NCBI GenBank assembly: GCA_020846195.1
Contig: JADLEJ010000009.1
Location: 83,835-147,834 of the forward strand
Direction of reading: 5' to 3'
DNA length: 64,000 nucleotides
From: Nitrospira sp.
Lineage (GTDB): Bacteria; Nitrospirota; Nitrospiria; Nitrospirales; Nitrospiraceae
Shown here: positions 46,801-54,934 of the stretch, piece by piece
Numbering within the stretch: position 1 is the stretch's first letter
Layout: each line of letters opens with the position of its first letter
The notes under the pieces: model-generated
The model's input: only the letters and a program-made list of their open reading frames with translations
What the model was told of the DNA's origin: nothing
Database searches by the model: none
Program-made: the position numbers and the translations under genes

Positions 46801-48168
46801 GGAGCGCCTCCGATGACCGCCACGATCGGTGGAGTTTCTCGATCGTTCCACAGTGCGTACTTTGCGCTGGACGTGACCAACCCAGAAGTAGATCCCAAGT
46901 TGCTGTGGGTATTCACCGATAGTGGATTAGGCCTGACCACGAGCTATCCGGCTGTGGCGCGCATGAATCCGACGACGGATTCCTCCATCGATCCTACGAA
47001 TGAGAAATGGTATGTGCTGTTTGGGTCCGGTCCGAACGGGTATCAGGCTGATCTGCCTGCCGCTCCGATGCAGACAGCCAGTCTCTACACCGTCGATCTG
47101 AAATTTGGGCCGAAGGCGGCGGCTGGAGGGAGCTTGACCACGATGCCGGTGGGCACCTGGCGATCTTTTATGGGGCATGTCGTGGCCGTCGACAAAGACG
47201 GGGATTGGAGGGCAGATGTCGCGTATGCGGCGCGGACTCTCCATGACGGGTCATTGCCCTGGCGAGGGAAGATGTATCGCTTGACCATGGGATGTTCTGC
47301 GGCTCCCTGCGCTCCGACTAGTTGGGGGATTGCCAGTGGGGGTAATCGTGCGCCGACGGAGGTGCTGGATACATTTTGGGATGCGGCCAGTTCAACGACC
47401 AAGGAGATTGGGCCTTCCGCGTCCTCACCGGCAGTGACAGTCGATGACGCCAATAAGATGTGGGTGTTCTTCGGCACGGGGCGATATTTTAGCAACCCAG
47501 ACAAAGTCGATAACACCATACAACGGTTATTCGGGATCAAAGATTCTGTATTGAGCGGGACCTGCACGGAAACTAGTATCACGAGTTGTTACGATGATGA
47601 TCTTGTGGATGTGACCAACGCGGTCATCTGTCTTATTTGCAGCGGGAGTACCAATCAAGTCACAGATCCCACAAATCCCGGAGTGACGTCGTTTAACGGT
47701 ACAGGCACGACTTCTATGATGGGCTTGGTGCAGAGCAAAGATGGATGGCGGGTGAATTTGCCAGGCCTTGTGACTCTGACAGACCCCGTCAGCGGGATTG
47801 CGACGACTTACGCGGCTGAGCGATCCGTGGTAAATCCGACGTTGTTTGCCGGGACGATCTTCTTTCCGACCTTCGCTCCGGCGAGTAATTTTTGTGCTTC
47901 CGACGGCGTGAGTTATCTCTATGTGTTGTTCTATAAAACGGGAACGGCTTCCACTGTGCCGGTAATTGGAACGGCGCTATCGGGCTCAAATACGATTGTG
48001 AATAGCAAGAGTAGTAACGGAGTTGGGTTGGGATCTAGCGGCACCGTGCATTGCGGTCAAGACTGTAGCTTCAAAAATCAAATGTCTTCTGGTAACGCCA
48101 CATCGATCGATGTGAACCCCGAAGGAAATTACAGCCGCTTTGTGAATTGGGTGCATCAGCGGGACTAA
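43855..48168 (+). CDS. pilY1: Type IV pilus tip adhesin/assembly protein PilY1
   Basis: 1437 residues from ATG 43855 (GGAGGG upstream), with a signal peptide ending near GSAQT. The N-terminal half contains a von Willebrand A domain with MIDAS LLLDNSGSMSG (D54-S58) and GTEA and ILVTDGAPT segments. The C-terminal half is the PilC beta-propeller, including the characteristic YVGANDGMLHAFNGGF and IPHQLLPQL segments. Two calcium-loop-like sites, DTNQDGVL (about 662) and DPDNDGVVD (about 747), resemble the retraction-controlling site. A Cys pair CGQC is in the propeller. PilY1 sits at the tip and promotes adhesion and pilus priming. Confidence 0.95.
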   Translation: MKRRKIAFRGAVIAALACALWGPSAGSAQTMDQYYAVPPFVSDQVLPNIILLLDNSGSMSGLSCDRNDDGDCGDAADQAFAKATAYSGYFDSLTCYTYDTTDTRFEPASTKPLLSTDCTTTQWDGNFLNWATFRRFDALKKAMIGGDCFVARAADGTCPASGTPALKTVRAQASGINTELASIAIGALVGRIPLADRAAGPGTVYFGTAAAYFCVDNDSSFDSNCSDGYSQRKYELKIGYSTEPAGVIQQIGAQARFGLFEFKPAGDGARMLVGVGSRQSIDFSGGTVETFNTNVAAMVDAVQESFPSTWTPLSESLYETVRYVAQINSTYLPGSYVFPIAFSGGNSNGVSFAANGVGSIGTSEISALTGTEACPTGYIANACGRDPFFFGSNHTPPWASTSTQVTCCKTFVILVTDGAPTQDTNIPIGLRDYAHGQHGQHCVGGTTVIHAPNGTCNTNQGTPAATLLGEHKTDYASSGNHYLDDVAFWAHTNDLRPCSGTADGTIPVLGVTGHCLQGFQNITFYTFFAFGNIAGREILMHAARLGGFEDTNGNNLPDLTSEWDKVINATGAPGTDGIPDNYFESSNVDDLQDRLMAAITAILRKSASGTSISVLATSSTGEGSIYQAYFFTTDVGQSGANVKWTGYTHALFVDTFGNFREDTNQDGVLTYELDRIIVSRYDNDPSSPNYQKVMVDKFEDVSPADGVADSATPVFTGDLRSVLPIWEAGKELALGTSASRKILTWVDPDNDGVVDAGEQIDFTTANCAALRDYLRYAGDACSGSSNAMNLINFIRGDEVAGLRTRMLEVPVGSGNFKVWRLGDPIHSTPTVVAAPKARYDLAYGDSTYTAFYSQYRTRRQVVYVGANDGMLHAFNGGFYHKGDNPATAATVEHGWYTKNKIDNSSGPNLGAELWSFIPHQLLPQLQWLARTDYTHVYYVDLKPTITEARVFTPDADHPGGWGTILIGGFRMGGSCGQCAIGLGAPPMTATIGGVSRSFHSAYFALDVTNPEVDPKLLWVFTDSGLGLTTSYPAVARMNPTTDSSIDPTNEKWYVLFGSGPNGYQADLPAAPMQTASLYTVDLKFGPKAAAGGSLTTMPVGTWRSFMGHVVAVDKDGDWRADVAYAARTLHDGSLPWRGKMYRLTMGCSAAPCAPTSWGIASGGNRAPTEVLDTFWDAASSTTKEIGPSASSPAVTVDDANKMWVFFGTGRYFSNPDKVDNTIQRLFGIKDSVLSGTCTETSITSCYDDDLVDVTNAVICLICSGSTNQVTDPTNPGVTSFNGTGTTSMMGLVQSKDGWRVNLPGLVTLTDPVSGIATTYAAERSVVNPTLFAGTIFFPTFAPASNFCASDGVSYLYVLFYKTGTASTVPVIGTALSGSNTIVNSKSSNGVGLGSSGTVHCGQDCSFKNQMSSGNATSIDVNPEGNYSRFVNWVHQRD

Positions 48169-48239
48169 GCTATCGAGAAACACGAACAGGCATAGAGCAT
48201 TTGGGATGTCTCTCGATGGAAGGTGAATGGTAGAAAGGT

Positions 48240-49208
48240 ATGGATTCTCAACGTCATCGACGATTGATTGTAGGGGTTGGAGCTTTGAGCTTGTTGTGCG
48301 GGACCGCTTGTAGCGGTGGAGGCACGGGCGATGGGCCTTATGCTAAGGCTCAAGCAGCGGCAAATCAGCCTCCAGTTGTGATCGCAGCCAAAATTCTCGA
48401 TACCCCTCTATCATTGACAGCTCCTGTTTCGGTGCAAGTCCAAGCCGAGGACCCAGAACGGGAAGCCGTTACCTTCCAATATCAATGGTATGTGAATGAA
48501 GCTCCCCTGGCTGGTCAAACGAATCCGACGTTGCCGGTAGAAGGGCTTCAGCGAGGCCAGCGTATCAGCGTCGAGATCGTTCCTGCCGACTCTGTGCAGA
48601 AAGGCCGGGCCTACAAGACGGCAGAAGCACTCGTTGGGAACAGTCCCCCCAGGGTTTCCTCGGTAGCCTTGCAGCTTGCGGATAGCGGCGGAAGAATCGA
48701 GTCGAATGTTACGGCCAGCGACCCCGATCATGATCGGATAGATCTCACTTATAAATGGCTTCAGGAGAATACGGTCATCAAGGAAGGGGATGAGGCATCA
48801 CTCTCTACCAAGGGGCTGAATCCGAGGGTGCCCGTAGTTGTGGAGATTACTGCGCGAGACCCAGAAATGGCGGGGAAGCCGTTTCGCTCCATGCCTCTTT
48901 TGATGAACAACCACCCTCCTCGAATCGTCTCAACTCCTCCTGTCCCCTCAGGGGCAGGAAGATATGAATATTTTGTCAAGGCTGTCGATGAAGATGGCGA
49001 TCAAATCGTGTTTCAATTGGAGCAAGCGCCATCTGGAATGGCCATTGATGAAACAACGGGCCGCCTCAGTTGGATGGTGCCAGCCGGTCATGTCGGGGTG
49101 TCTCATGTGAAGGTGCTCGCGAAAGACGGACAGGGTTTTGCCGCCTATCAAGAATTCGATTTAACCTTTGCAAGCGAAACCGCATCTGCCAATCCTGCTG
49201 GTGTCTGA
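48240..49208 (+). CDS. Lipoprotein with Ig/cadherin-like repeats
   Basis: 322 residues with a lipobox (LLCGTAC, acylated Cys about residue 22). The body contains three to four Ig/cadherin-like repeats, recognised by repeated PP-V/R openings and D-D/E turns (NQPPVVIAAKI; NSPPRVSSVALQ; NHPPRIVSTPP, with ASDPDHDRIDLTYKW and AVDEDGDQIVFQLE). The last unit resembles a putative-Ig (He_PIG) domain. It follows pilY1 by 71 bases and could be an envelope anchor or adhesin partner of the pilus, which is inference. Confidence 0.8.
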   Translation: MDSQRHRRLIVGVGALSLLCGTACSGGGTGDGPYAKAQAAANQPPVVIAAKILDTPLSLTAPVSVQVQAEDPEREAVTFQYQWYVNEAPLAGQTNPTLPVEGLQRGQRISVEIVPADSVQKGRAYKTAEALVGNSPPRVSSVALQLADSGGRIESNVTASDPDHDRIDLTYKWLQENTVIKEGDEASLSTKGLNPRVPVVVEITARDPEMAGKPFRSMPLLMNNHPPRIVSTPPVPSGAGRYEYFVKAVDEDGDQIVFQLEQAPSGMAIDETTGRLSWMVPAGHVGVSHVKVLAKDGQGFAAYQEFDLTFASETASANPAGV

Positions 49209-49293
49209 TTCTCCGATCTGCTTGTCTCGCCTTTTCTTCCTCTGCTAGAATCTCTCTCAGCTAGAATGCCTGGGATGAGACTACCTCATATTC

Positions 49294-50358
49294 GTGCGTA
49301 AACTGAAACTACGAGAAGGCACGAACACTGCCGCGCTCTTCGGTCACCACGACCGGCACCTCAAGCTTATTGAGGACGATCTTGGCGTGCGGCTGTCCGC
49401 GCGCGGCGAAGAGGTTACGCTCGACGGTCTTCCCGACGCGACCCGGCAAGCTGAACGGATTCTATTCGAACTCGCCAATCTCACCAACGAAGGTTTGGTG
49501 CTTCAAGCCGACGATGTGACGCATGCGTTGACAGCATTGCGCCAGACGCCGGATGCCTCCATCAAGGAGGTCTTGACCAATGCCACGACGATCGTCACAA
49601 AAAAGCGGTTTGTCGGCCCCAAATCTCCTACTCAGAAATCCTACATTGAGGCGATCGAGAAACACGACATTGTGATCGCGATTGGGCCAGCCGGGACGGG
49701 CAAGACCTATCTGGCGATGGCGATGGCGGTCAGCGCCCTCATGAAGAAAGAAGTGAGCCGCATCATTCTGGCACGGCCGGCGGTCGAGGCCGGCGAGAAG
49801 CTGGGATTTTTGCCCGGCGATATGTTTGCGAAAGTGAATCCGTATCTTCGCCCGCTGTACGATGCCTTATTCGACATGATGGACATGGAGCGGGCCAATC
49901 GCATGATTGAACGTGGGGATATCGAGATTGCTCCGCTCGCGTTCATGCGCGGGCGCACGTTGAACGACTCGTTTGTCATTTTGGACGAAGCGCAGAATGC
50001 GACGGCGGAGCAGATGAAAATGTTCCTGACCCGGCTGGGGTTCCATTCGAAGGTGGTTGTGACCGGGGATATTACGCAAATCGATCTGCCGTCGGACCGG
50101 GCATCCGGCCTTATCGAAGTGAGGGAAATCTTACGGGACATCGACGGCATTGCTTTTGTGTATTTCGACGAGAAGGATGTGGTGCGTCATCGGCTGGTTC
50201 AGGACATCGTCAGAGCCTACGATCGGCATCAGTCCACGACGGGCGGCGACTCTAGAAATGCGCGGGGACCGGCATCCTCTCATCGGGCATCGGCCGACTC
50301 TGCCAAAGGGCCTCCTGCAGGGCCTCTGTCGCGAGATTCCTCGGGCCAACCCCACTAA
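49294..50358 (+). CDS. phoH: PhoH family P-loop ATPase
   Basis: 354 residues from GTG 49294. N-terminal KH-like segment (1-70), then the ATPase: Walker A GPAGTGKTYLAMAMAV, SRIILARPAVEAGEKLGFLPGD, and Walker B DSFVILDEAQNATAEQMKMFLTR with VVTGDITQIDLP. The Pro/Ser-rich C-terminal tail (about 40 residues) is extra. PhoH commonly sits directly before ybeY, as here, where the stop and the next ATG are adjacent. An RNA-metabolism role is suspected. Confidence 0.94.
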   Translation: MRKLKLREGTNTAALFGHHDRHLKLIEDDLGVRLSARGEEVTLDGLPDATRQAERILFELANLTNEGLVLQADDVTHALTALRQTPDASIKEVLTNATTIVTKKRFVGPKSPTQKSYIEAIEKHDIVIAIGPAGTGKTYLAMAMAVSALMKKEVSRIILARPAVEAGEKLGFLPGDMFAKVNPYLRPLYDALFDMMDMERANRMIERGDIEIAPLAFMRGRTLNDSFVILDEAQNATAEQMKMFLTRLGFHSKVVVTGDITQIDLPSDRASGLIEVREILRDIDGIAFVYFDEKDVVRHRLVQDIVRAYDRHQSTTGGDSRNARGPASSHRASADSAKGPPAGPLSRDSSGQPH

Positions 50359-50859
50359 ATGGCTGTCTACGTAAGTCTGCGACTGACTCGTGTGGCGGTG
50401 CGCCAAGCTTCGTTTCGGCGCCTGGCCGAGCGCGTGCTGGCGGCGGTTGGGGAAGCGCAGTCGGAGCTTAGCATAGATCTGGTGGGTGACGGGCGCATGC
50501 GCCGGTTGAACCGGGAGTACAGGAAGAAGGATCGCACCACCGACGTGCTGGCGTTTGCCATGCGGGAGTCGGCCGGTCCGGTGTCGGCCCTGCTCGGCGA
50601 TGTGGTGATTTCCATTCCGACGGCGCAACGGCAGGCGAAAGAGGGCGGGCGGTCGCTCAGTGAGGAGCTGGCGTGGTTGCTGGTGCATGGCGTGTTGCAT
50701 CTCTGCGGGTACGATCATGAGCGGAGCGATATGGACGCGCGCCGCATGAAACGGCGGGAACAGGCGATATTGAAAACCCTGCGACCGGTTCCTACGTTGG
50801 CGGTGATGCCGCGGGCGAGCGGGATTCGCGCGCGATCGATGAAGACAGGAAGGCGGTAG
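50359..50859 (+). CDS. ybeY: Endoribonuclease YbeY
   Basis: 166 residues. A single-strand-specific metalloendoribonuclease in 16S rRNA maturation and ribosome quality control. The zinc motif is HGVLHLCGYDHERSDMD (H...H...H), preceded by the typical REYRKKDRTTDVLAFAM and LGDVVISIPTAQRQA. It begins on the base after the phoH stop. The basic C-terminal tail is a little longer than usual. Confidence 0.95.
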   Translation: MAVYVSLRLTRVAVRQASFRRLAERVLAAVGEAQSELSIDLVGDGRMRRLNREYRKKDRTTDVLAFAMRESAGPVSALLGDVVISIPTAQRQAKEGGRSLSEELAWLLVHGVLHLCGYDHERSDMDARRMKRREQAILKTLRPVPTLAVMPRASGIRARSMKTGRR

Positions 50860-50861
50860 CG

Positions 50862-51797
50862 ATGGGGTGGTTTCAGCGGCTGAGCGATGGGCTCAGCAAG
50901 ACGCGCCAGGTTGTTCGGCAGTCGTTGGACCGGGTCTTGGGGCGCACACCGGATCCGGCGATGTTGGAGGAGTTGGAAGAGGCATTGCTTGCGGCGGATT
51001 TGGGTGTGCGTGTGGTGGATCGATTGATGACCCATGTGCGCGAGCATGCCAGAGGCGCGGATGCGGCGAACTCTGAGGCGTTGCAGAATGTGTTGAGCAA
51101 GACGTTGTACGGGGTGTTGGCGCCAGTACAAGGACCGTCTTTGGAACAGCTGATCGAAGCCGGGGCGAAGCCGTTCGTGATTCTGATGGTCGGAGTGAAC
51201 GGTGTTGGGAAAACGACGACCATCGCCAAGATGGCGCAACGGCTGGCGCAGGGCGGCCGCCGGCCGCTGCTCGTGGCGGGCGACACCTTTCGCGCGGCGG
51301 CGATCGATCAACTGCAAGTGTGGGCGGATCGGGTCGGTGTAGATGTGATTCGGCATCGCCACGGCGCGGACCCGGCGGCCGTCGCGTTCGACGGCATCGT
51401 GGCGGCCAAGGCGCGCGCGGCCGATGTGGTGCTCATCGATACCGCCGGCCGGCTGCACACGAAGTCGAATCTGATGGAAGAATTGCGGAAGATCGTTCGA
51501 GTGATCGGCCAGGCGCTGCCAGGCGCGCCGCATGAAATTCTCTTAGTGCTGGATGCGACGGTTGGACAGAATGCGCTGGCGCAAGCGCGGCAGTTCAAGG
51601 ACGTCGTCGGTGTGACAGGGCTGGCGCTCACCAAGCTCGACGGGACGGCGCGCGGCGGCATTGTCGTGGCCATTGCCGATGAGCTGAAGCTGCCTGTTCG
51701 GCTGATCGGCGTGGGAGAGGCGGCCGAAGATCTGCAGGATTTCAATCAGGAAGCCTTTATTGCCGCGCTTTTCGGCCAGCCAGCCGCCCGGTCATAA
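50862..51797 (+). CDS. ftsY: Signal recognition particle receptor FtsY
   Basis: 311 residues, a compact FtsY without the acidic A domain of E. coli. The SRP-type GTPase NG domains are complete: G1 GVNGVGKTTTIAKMA, DTFRAAAIDQLQ, G3 DTAGRLHTKSNLMEEL, and G4 ALTKLDGTARGG. It docks SRP-ribosome complexes at the membrane. Two bases follow the ybeY stop. Confidence 0.95.
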   Translation: MGWFQRLSDGLSKTRQVVRQSLDRVLGRTPDPAMLEELEEALLAADLGVRVVDRLMTHVREHARGADAANSEALQNVLSKTLYGVLAPVQGPSLEQLIEAGAKPFVILMVGVNGVGKTTTIAKMAQRLAQGGRRPLLVAGDTFRAAAIDQLQVWADRVGVDVIRHRHGADPAAVAFDGIVAAKARAADVVLIDTAGRLHTKSNLMEELRKIVRVIGQALPGAPHEILLVLDATVGQNALAQARQFKDVVGVTGLALTKLDGTARGGIVVAIADELKLPVRLIGVGEAAEDLQDFNQEAFIAALFGQPAARS

Positions 51798-51903
51798 CCC
51801 GCCATTTTCTTTTCGCTCCGAATCGCCCGTGTTATGGTGATGACGTGTCGTGTTGGCGTCTGTCGCCAGCGGAGTTCACCCGATTCAGAGCAGGGGTTTC
51901 GTA

Positions 51904-52689
51904 ATGATCAAGATCCTCATCGTAGACGATGACCAGATGAACTGCGATCTTCTCCAGACCGTGTTCATGCGGCATGGGTATCAAGTGATAACCACGACCA
52001 GCGGCCGTGAAGGGCTGAATCTGTTTCGCAAGCACGCCCCCCGCATGACGCTGCTCGATTTGCGCATGCCGGAGATGGATGGATTGATGGTGCTGAAAGA
52101 GATTCGGGCCATCGACCCCGAGGCGCCGGTGATTATTTTGGGAGGCGGGGCCACCGAAGTGCAGGAGAATCAGGCGCGTTCCCTGCGCGTCACGGATTTC
52201 ATCCGCCGCGGCTTGTCGCTCGATATTCTTGTCGAAGCAGTGCATCGAGTGTCACAACTGCCGGCGCGGCCCAATCCGACGCCGGTCTCTCCAGTCCTAG
52301 CGTTTTCAGGGCAAGAGACCGCGGAGTCGGTGCTGGTCGTCGATGACGATCAACTGGTGCGCGATTTACTCGTGCAGTTTCTCAGCCTGCGCGGGTACCG
52401 AACGCTGGGTGTGAAGGATGGGCATGAAGCGTTACAGGTCGTCGACAAAGCGCCGCCGGACCTGATCTTGCTCGATATGGTGATGCCCGGGCTGTCTGGG
52501 ATCGACGTCCTGAAAGCGCTCCGGGACAAAGAGTATCCCGGCGGCATCATCATCATGACCGGGAGCCACAACGAAGAGATGTTGGAGGAGGCCTGGGCAT
52601 TGGGACCGCAAGAAGTGCTGGGGAAGCCGATTGCCCTCGATCGGTTATTGACCGCCATCCAGCTTGTGCTCGTCTGCCGCGAGTGCTAA
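51904..52689 (+). CDS. Response regulator with two receiver domains
   Basis: 261 residues from ATG 51904. Receiver 1 (1-115) has acidic DDD at 8-10 and Asp52 in LLDLRMP, but the Thr is Gly80 and the Lys/Pro pair is Arg102-Gly103. Receiver 2 (143-258) is complete: DDD, Asp191 in LLDMVMPGLSG, T219 and K241 in LGKPI. There is no output domain, so it must signal through a partner. No kinase is next to it. Confidence 0.92.
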   Translation: MIKILIVDDDQMNCDLLQTVFMRHGYQVITTTSGREGLNLFRKHAPRMTLLDLRMPEMDGLMVLKEIRAIDPEAPVIILGGGATEVQENQARSLRVTDFIRRGLSLDILVEAVHRVSQLPARPNPTPVSPVLAFSGQETAESVLVVDDDQLVRDLLVQFLSLRGYRTLGVKDGHEALQVVDKAPPDLILLDMVMPGLSGIDVLKALRDKEYPGGIIIMTGSHNEEMLEEAWALGPQEVLGKPIALDRLLTAIQLVLVCREC

Positions 52690-52699
52690 AACCCTTCCG

Positions 52700-54934
52700 A
52701 TGCCAGTCGGAAGCGCGCGCCTCGATTTCATCACTCGTCTCATTGGACTGTCGCTGCTCCTGCCCCTGCCACAGGGGCGGGCGGGCGATCTTCCTGCGTC
52801 TCCTCCTGCCATTATCCGGCACGAACTTCATGCCGCCATCGATCCCGACCAGCATCGGCTGACCGTGATCGACCGAATGGTCGTGCAGGTCGGCGCTATT
52901 TCGCCGCCCCTGGACTTCACATTGGCGAAGTCGTTGCGCCCTGACTCCGTCGTGCAGGTGACAAGGGTGGGCAACGAAGAACGTCTTGATCCCGTCTCGC
53001 TTGCTTCGAGCGAAGGCGAGGCCGGCTCCAATGTACAAACCGTTCGTCTGTCGCTGCCGGATCGCCAGCAAGGAAATCAGCAAGGGGAGATCACGCTGGA
53101 ATGGCGCTATCGCGGCACGATTGACGATCAGCCGCGTGAGCCGCGCCATCTGCGATTCGTGACCCCGAGCGAGACCTCCGGGCATATCGGCCCAGAAGGG
53201 GTGTACCTGAGCAGCGAAACAGGCTGGTATCCAGATTTAGCCGGTTCGCTCGCCTCCTACAACGTGACCGTTGAGCTGCCCAATGGCTGGACTACGGTGA
53301 GCCAGGGTCGTGGGGGAACGAAGCAGGATTGCCCCCAGCCTCGTTCCAATGAGGCCTGCCGCCAGGCGCAGCAGTGGGAGTCGGGCGTGACGGAAGCGCT
53401 CACCTTGGTCGCCAATCGGTTTTCGGTTAAGACGCGGGATTGGAAGGGGGCCAGCGGGCAAGTCGTTCACCTGGCAACCTATCTGTTTCCCGACGATGCC
53501 GCGCTGGCCGATGAATATCTGCATGCGACCGAACAATATCTCGATGCCTATGTGCCGTTGCTGGGCGCGTTTCCCTTCGAGCAGTTTGCCGTGGTGGAAA
53601 ACTTTTTTGCGAGCGGCTTGGGTATGCCGTCCTTTACCTTGCTGGGGAGCGGCAGTATCAAGCGCCACTACACGCAGCCCTATGCCTTGGGGCATGAAAT
53701 CGTCCATTCCTGGATCGGTAATGCGGTGTGGAATTGTCCCGAGAGCGGCAATTGGGTCGAGGGGCTGACCACGTACCTGACGAATTATTACTGGCATGAG
53801 TTGATCCACGATGACCGGCAAGCGCGCGAGCAGCGGCGGCTCATGTTGCAGGGCTACAGCCTCTATGTGGCGCCGCAGTCGGACTATCCCATCGCAGCGT
53901 TTCAGCAGAAGAGCGATGAAAAAGACAACGCCATCGGTTATCAAAAATCGGCGATGGTGTTTCACCAGCTCCGTATGGAAATCGGCGACGCGGCCTTCTG
54001 GCGCGGGGTGCGGCAGTTGATCGCGGAGTATTCGGGACGGCATGCCGATTGGCAGGACCTCGAGCGCGTATTCACCATGGTCAGCGGGCAGGAGTTGCGG
54101 TGGTTCTTTGCGCAATGGATCGAGCGGCCAGGCGCGCCCGCGATCAGCATTTCTGAGGCCGTTGCGTCGCCCGATCCGGATCGGCCCGGAGCCTATCGGT
54201 TGCGTGTCGGATTCACCAGGGAAGGCGGGGCCTTTCGGTTCATCGTGCCGCTGGCGGTTACCATGAAAGGCTCGACAACTTCGGTCGCGGTCGCGTTGGC
54301 CGCCGGCCAGCATGATGCCGGGCTGACGGTTCCAGCGGAGCCGTTGAATTTGTCGATCGACCCTGAGTTCATGAGTCTTCAACGATTGAAGCGCGAGCAC
54401 TTGGCGCCGGTGCTGAATCTCTTTGTGACCGACCGGCGCAAGGCCGTATTGCCGCTGTTCCCCGACAGCGCGACACCGTTCAAGGAACTCGTTGCACGGA
54501 TCGAGGCGCAGGACGCGCAGGCTCCGGCGGAGCGGAAGACGGATATTCTTTCGGCAGACACCAGCGCATTGCCTCCGTCAGGATCGGTGTTGATTGTGGC
54601 GACATCGGATTACCATACTCAGGTACAATCGTTGATCGCGCAGGCCTGCGGGAGTCTGGCACAGGTGGGGCCGGAGGGATTTCGTCTTGCCGGAACTTCC
54701 TACGATGGCCGGCGCATGGCGGCGCTGTGGTCGTGTCATCGTCCGGACGCGCCAGGATCGGTCGTGACGGTCGTCTATGCCATCGATCCCATGGCAGCGG
54801 CGAAGGCCGCCCGGCTGCTCTTTTTCTATGGCTGGCAGAGCGCGGTAGTATTCGATAACGGCACGGTGACGAAACGAGACATGTGGCAGGAGTTTCAGGC
54901 AATGAAGGAGGTTCGACTCGATGAACAGCGGTAA
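52700..54934 (+). CDS. Exported M1-family-like zinc metallopeptidase
   Basis: 744 residues from ATG 52700, whose first 30 residues look like a signal peptide (IGLSLLLPLPQGRAGD). The domain order is M1-like: beta domain (1-230), then the catalytic domain with GHEIVHSWIGN (H332, E333, H336) and the third ligand E354 in NWVEGL. The spacing is one residue shorter than usual, and the GAMEN motif is replaced by VVENFFASGLGMPSFT. A C-terminal Gly/Asp-rich region ends the protein. It overlaps the next gene by 14 bases. Confidence 0.85.
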   Translation: MPVGSARLDFITRLIGLSLLLPLPQGRAGDLPASPPAIIRHELHAAIDPDQHRLTVIDRMVVQVGAISPPLDFTLAKSLRPDSVVQVTRVGNEERLDPVSLASSEGEAGSNVQTVRLSLPDRQQGNQQGEITLEWRYRGTIDDQPREPRHLRFVTPSETSGHIGPEGVYLSSETGWYPDLAGSLASYNVTVELPNGWTTVSQGRGGTKQDCPQPRSNEACRQAQQWESGVTEALTLVANRFSVKTRDWKGASGQVVHLATYLFPDDAALADEYLHATEQYLDAYVPLLGAFPFEQFAVVENFFASGLGMPSFTLLGSGSIKRHYTQPYALGHEIVHSWIGNAVWNCPESGNWVEGLTTYLTNYYWHELIHDDRQAREQRRLMLQGYSLYVAPQSDYPIAAFQQKSDEKDNAIGYQKSAMVFHQLRMEIGDAAFWRGVRQLIAEYSGRHADWQDLERVFTMVSGQELRWFFAQWIERPGAPAISISEAVASPDPDRPGAYRLRVGFTREGGAFRFIVPLAVTMKGSTTSVAVALAAGQHDAGLTVPAEPLNLSIDPEFMSLQRLKREHLAPVLNLFVTDRRKAVLPLFPDSATPFKELVARIEAQDAQAPAERKTDILSADTSALPPSGSVLIVATSDYHTQVQSLIAQACGSLAQVGPEGFRLAGTSYDGRRMAALWSCHRPDAPGSVVTVVYAIDPMAAAKAARLLFFYGWQSAVVFDNGTVTKRDMWQEFQAMKEVRLDEQR

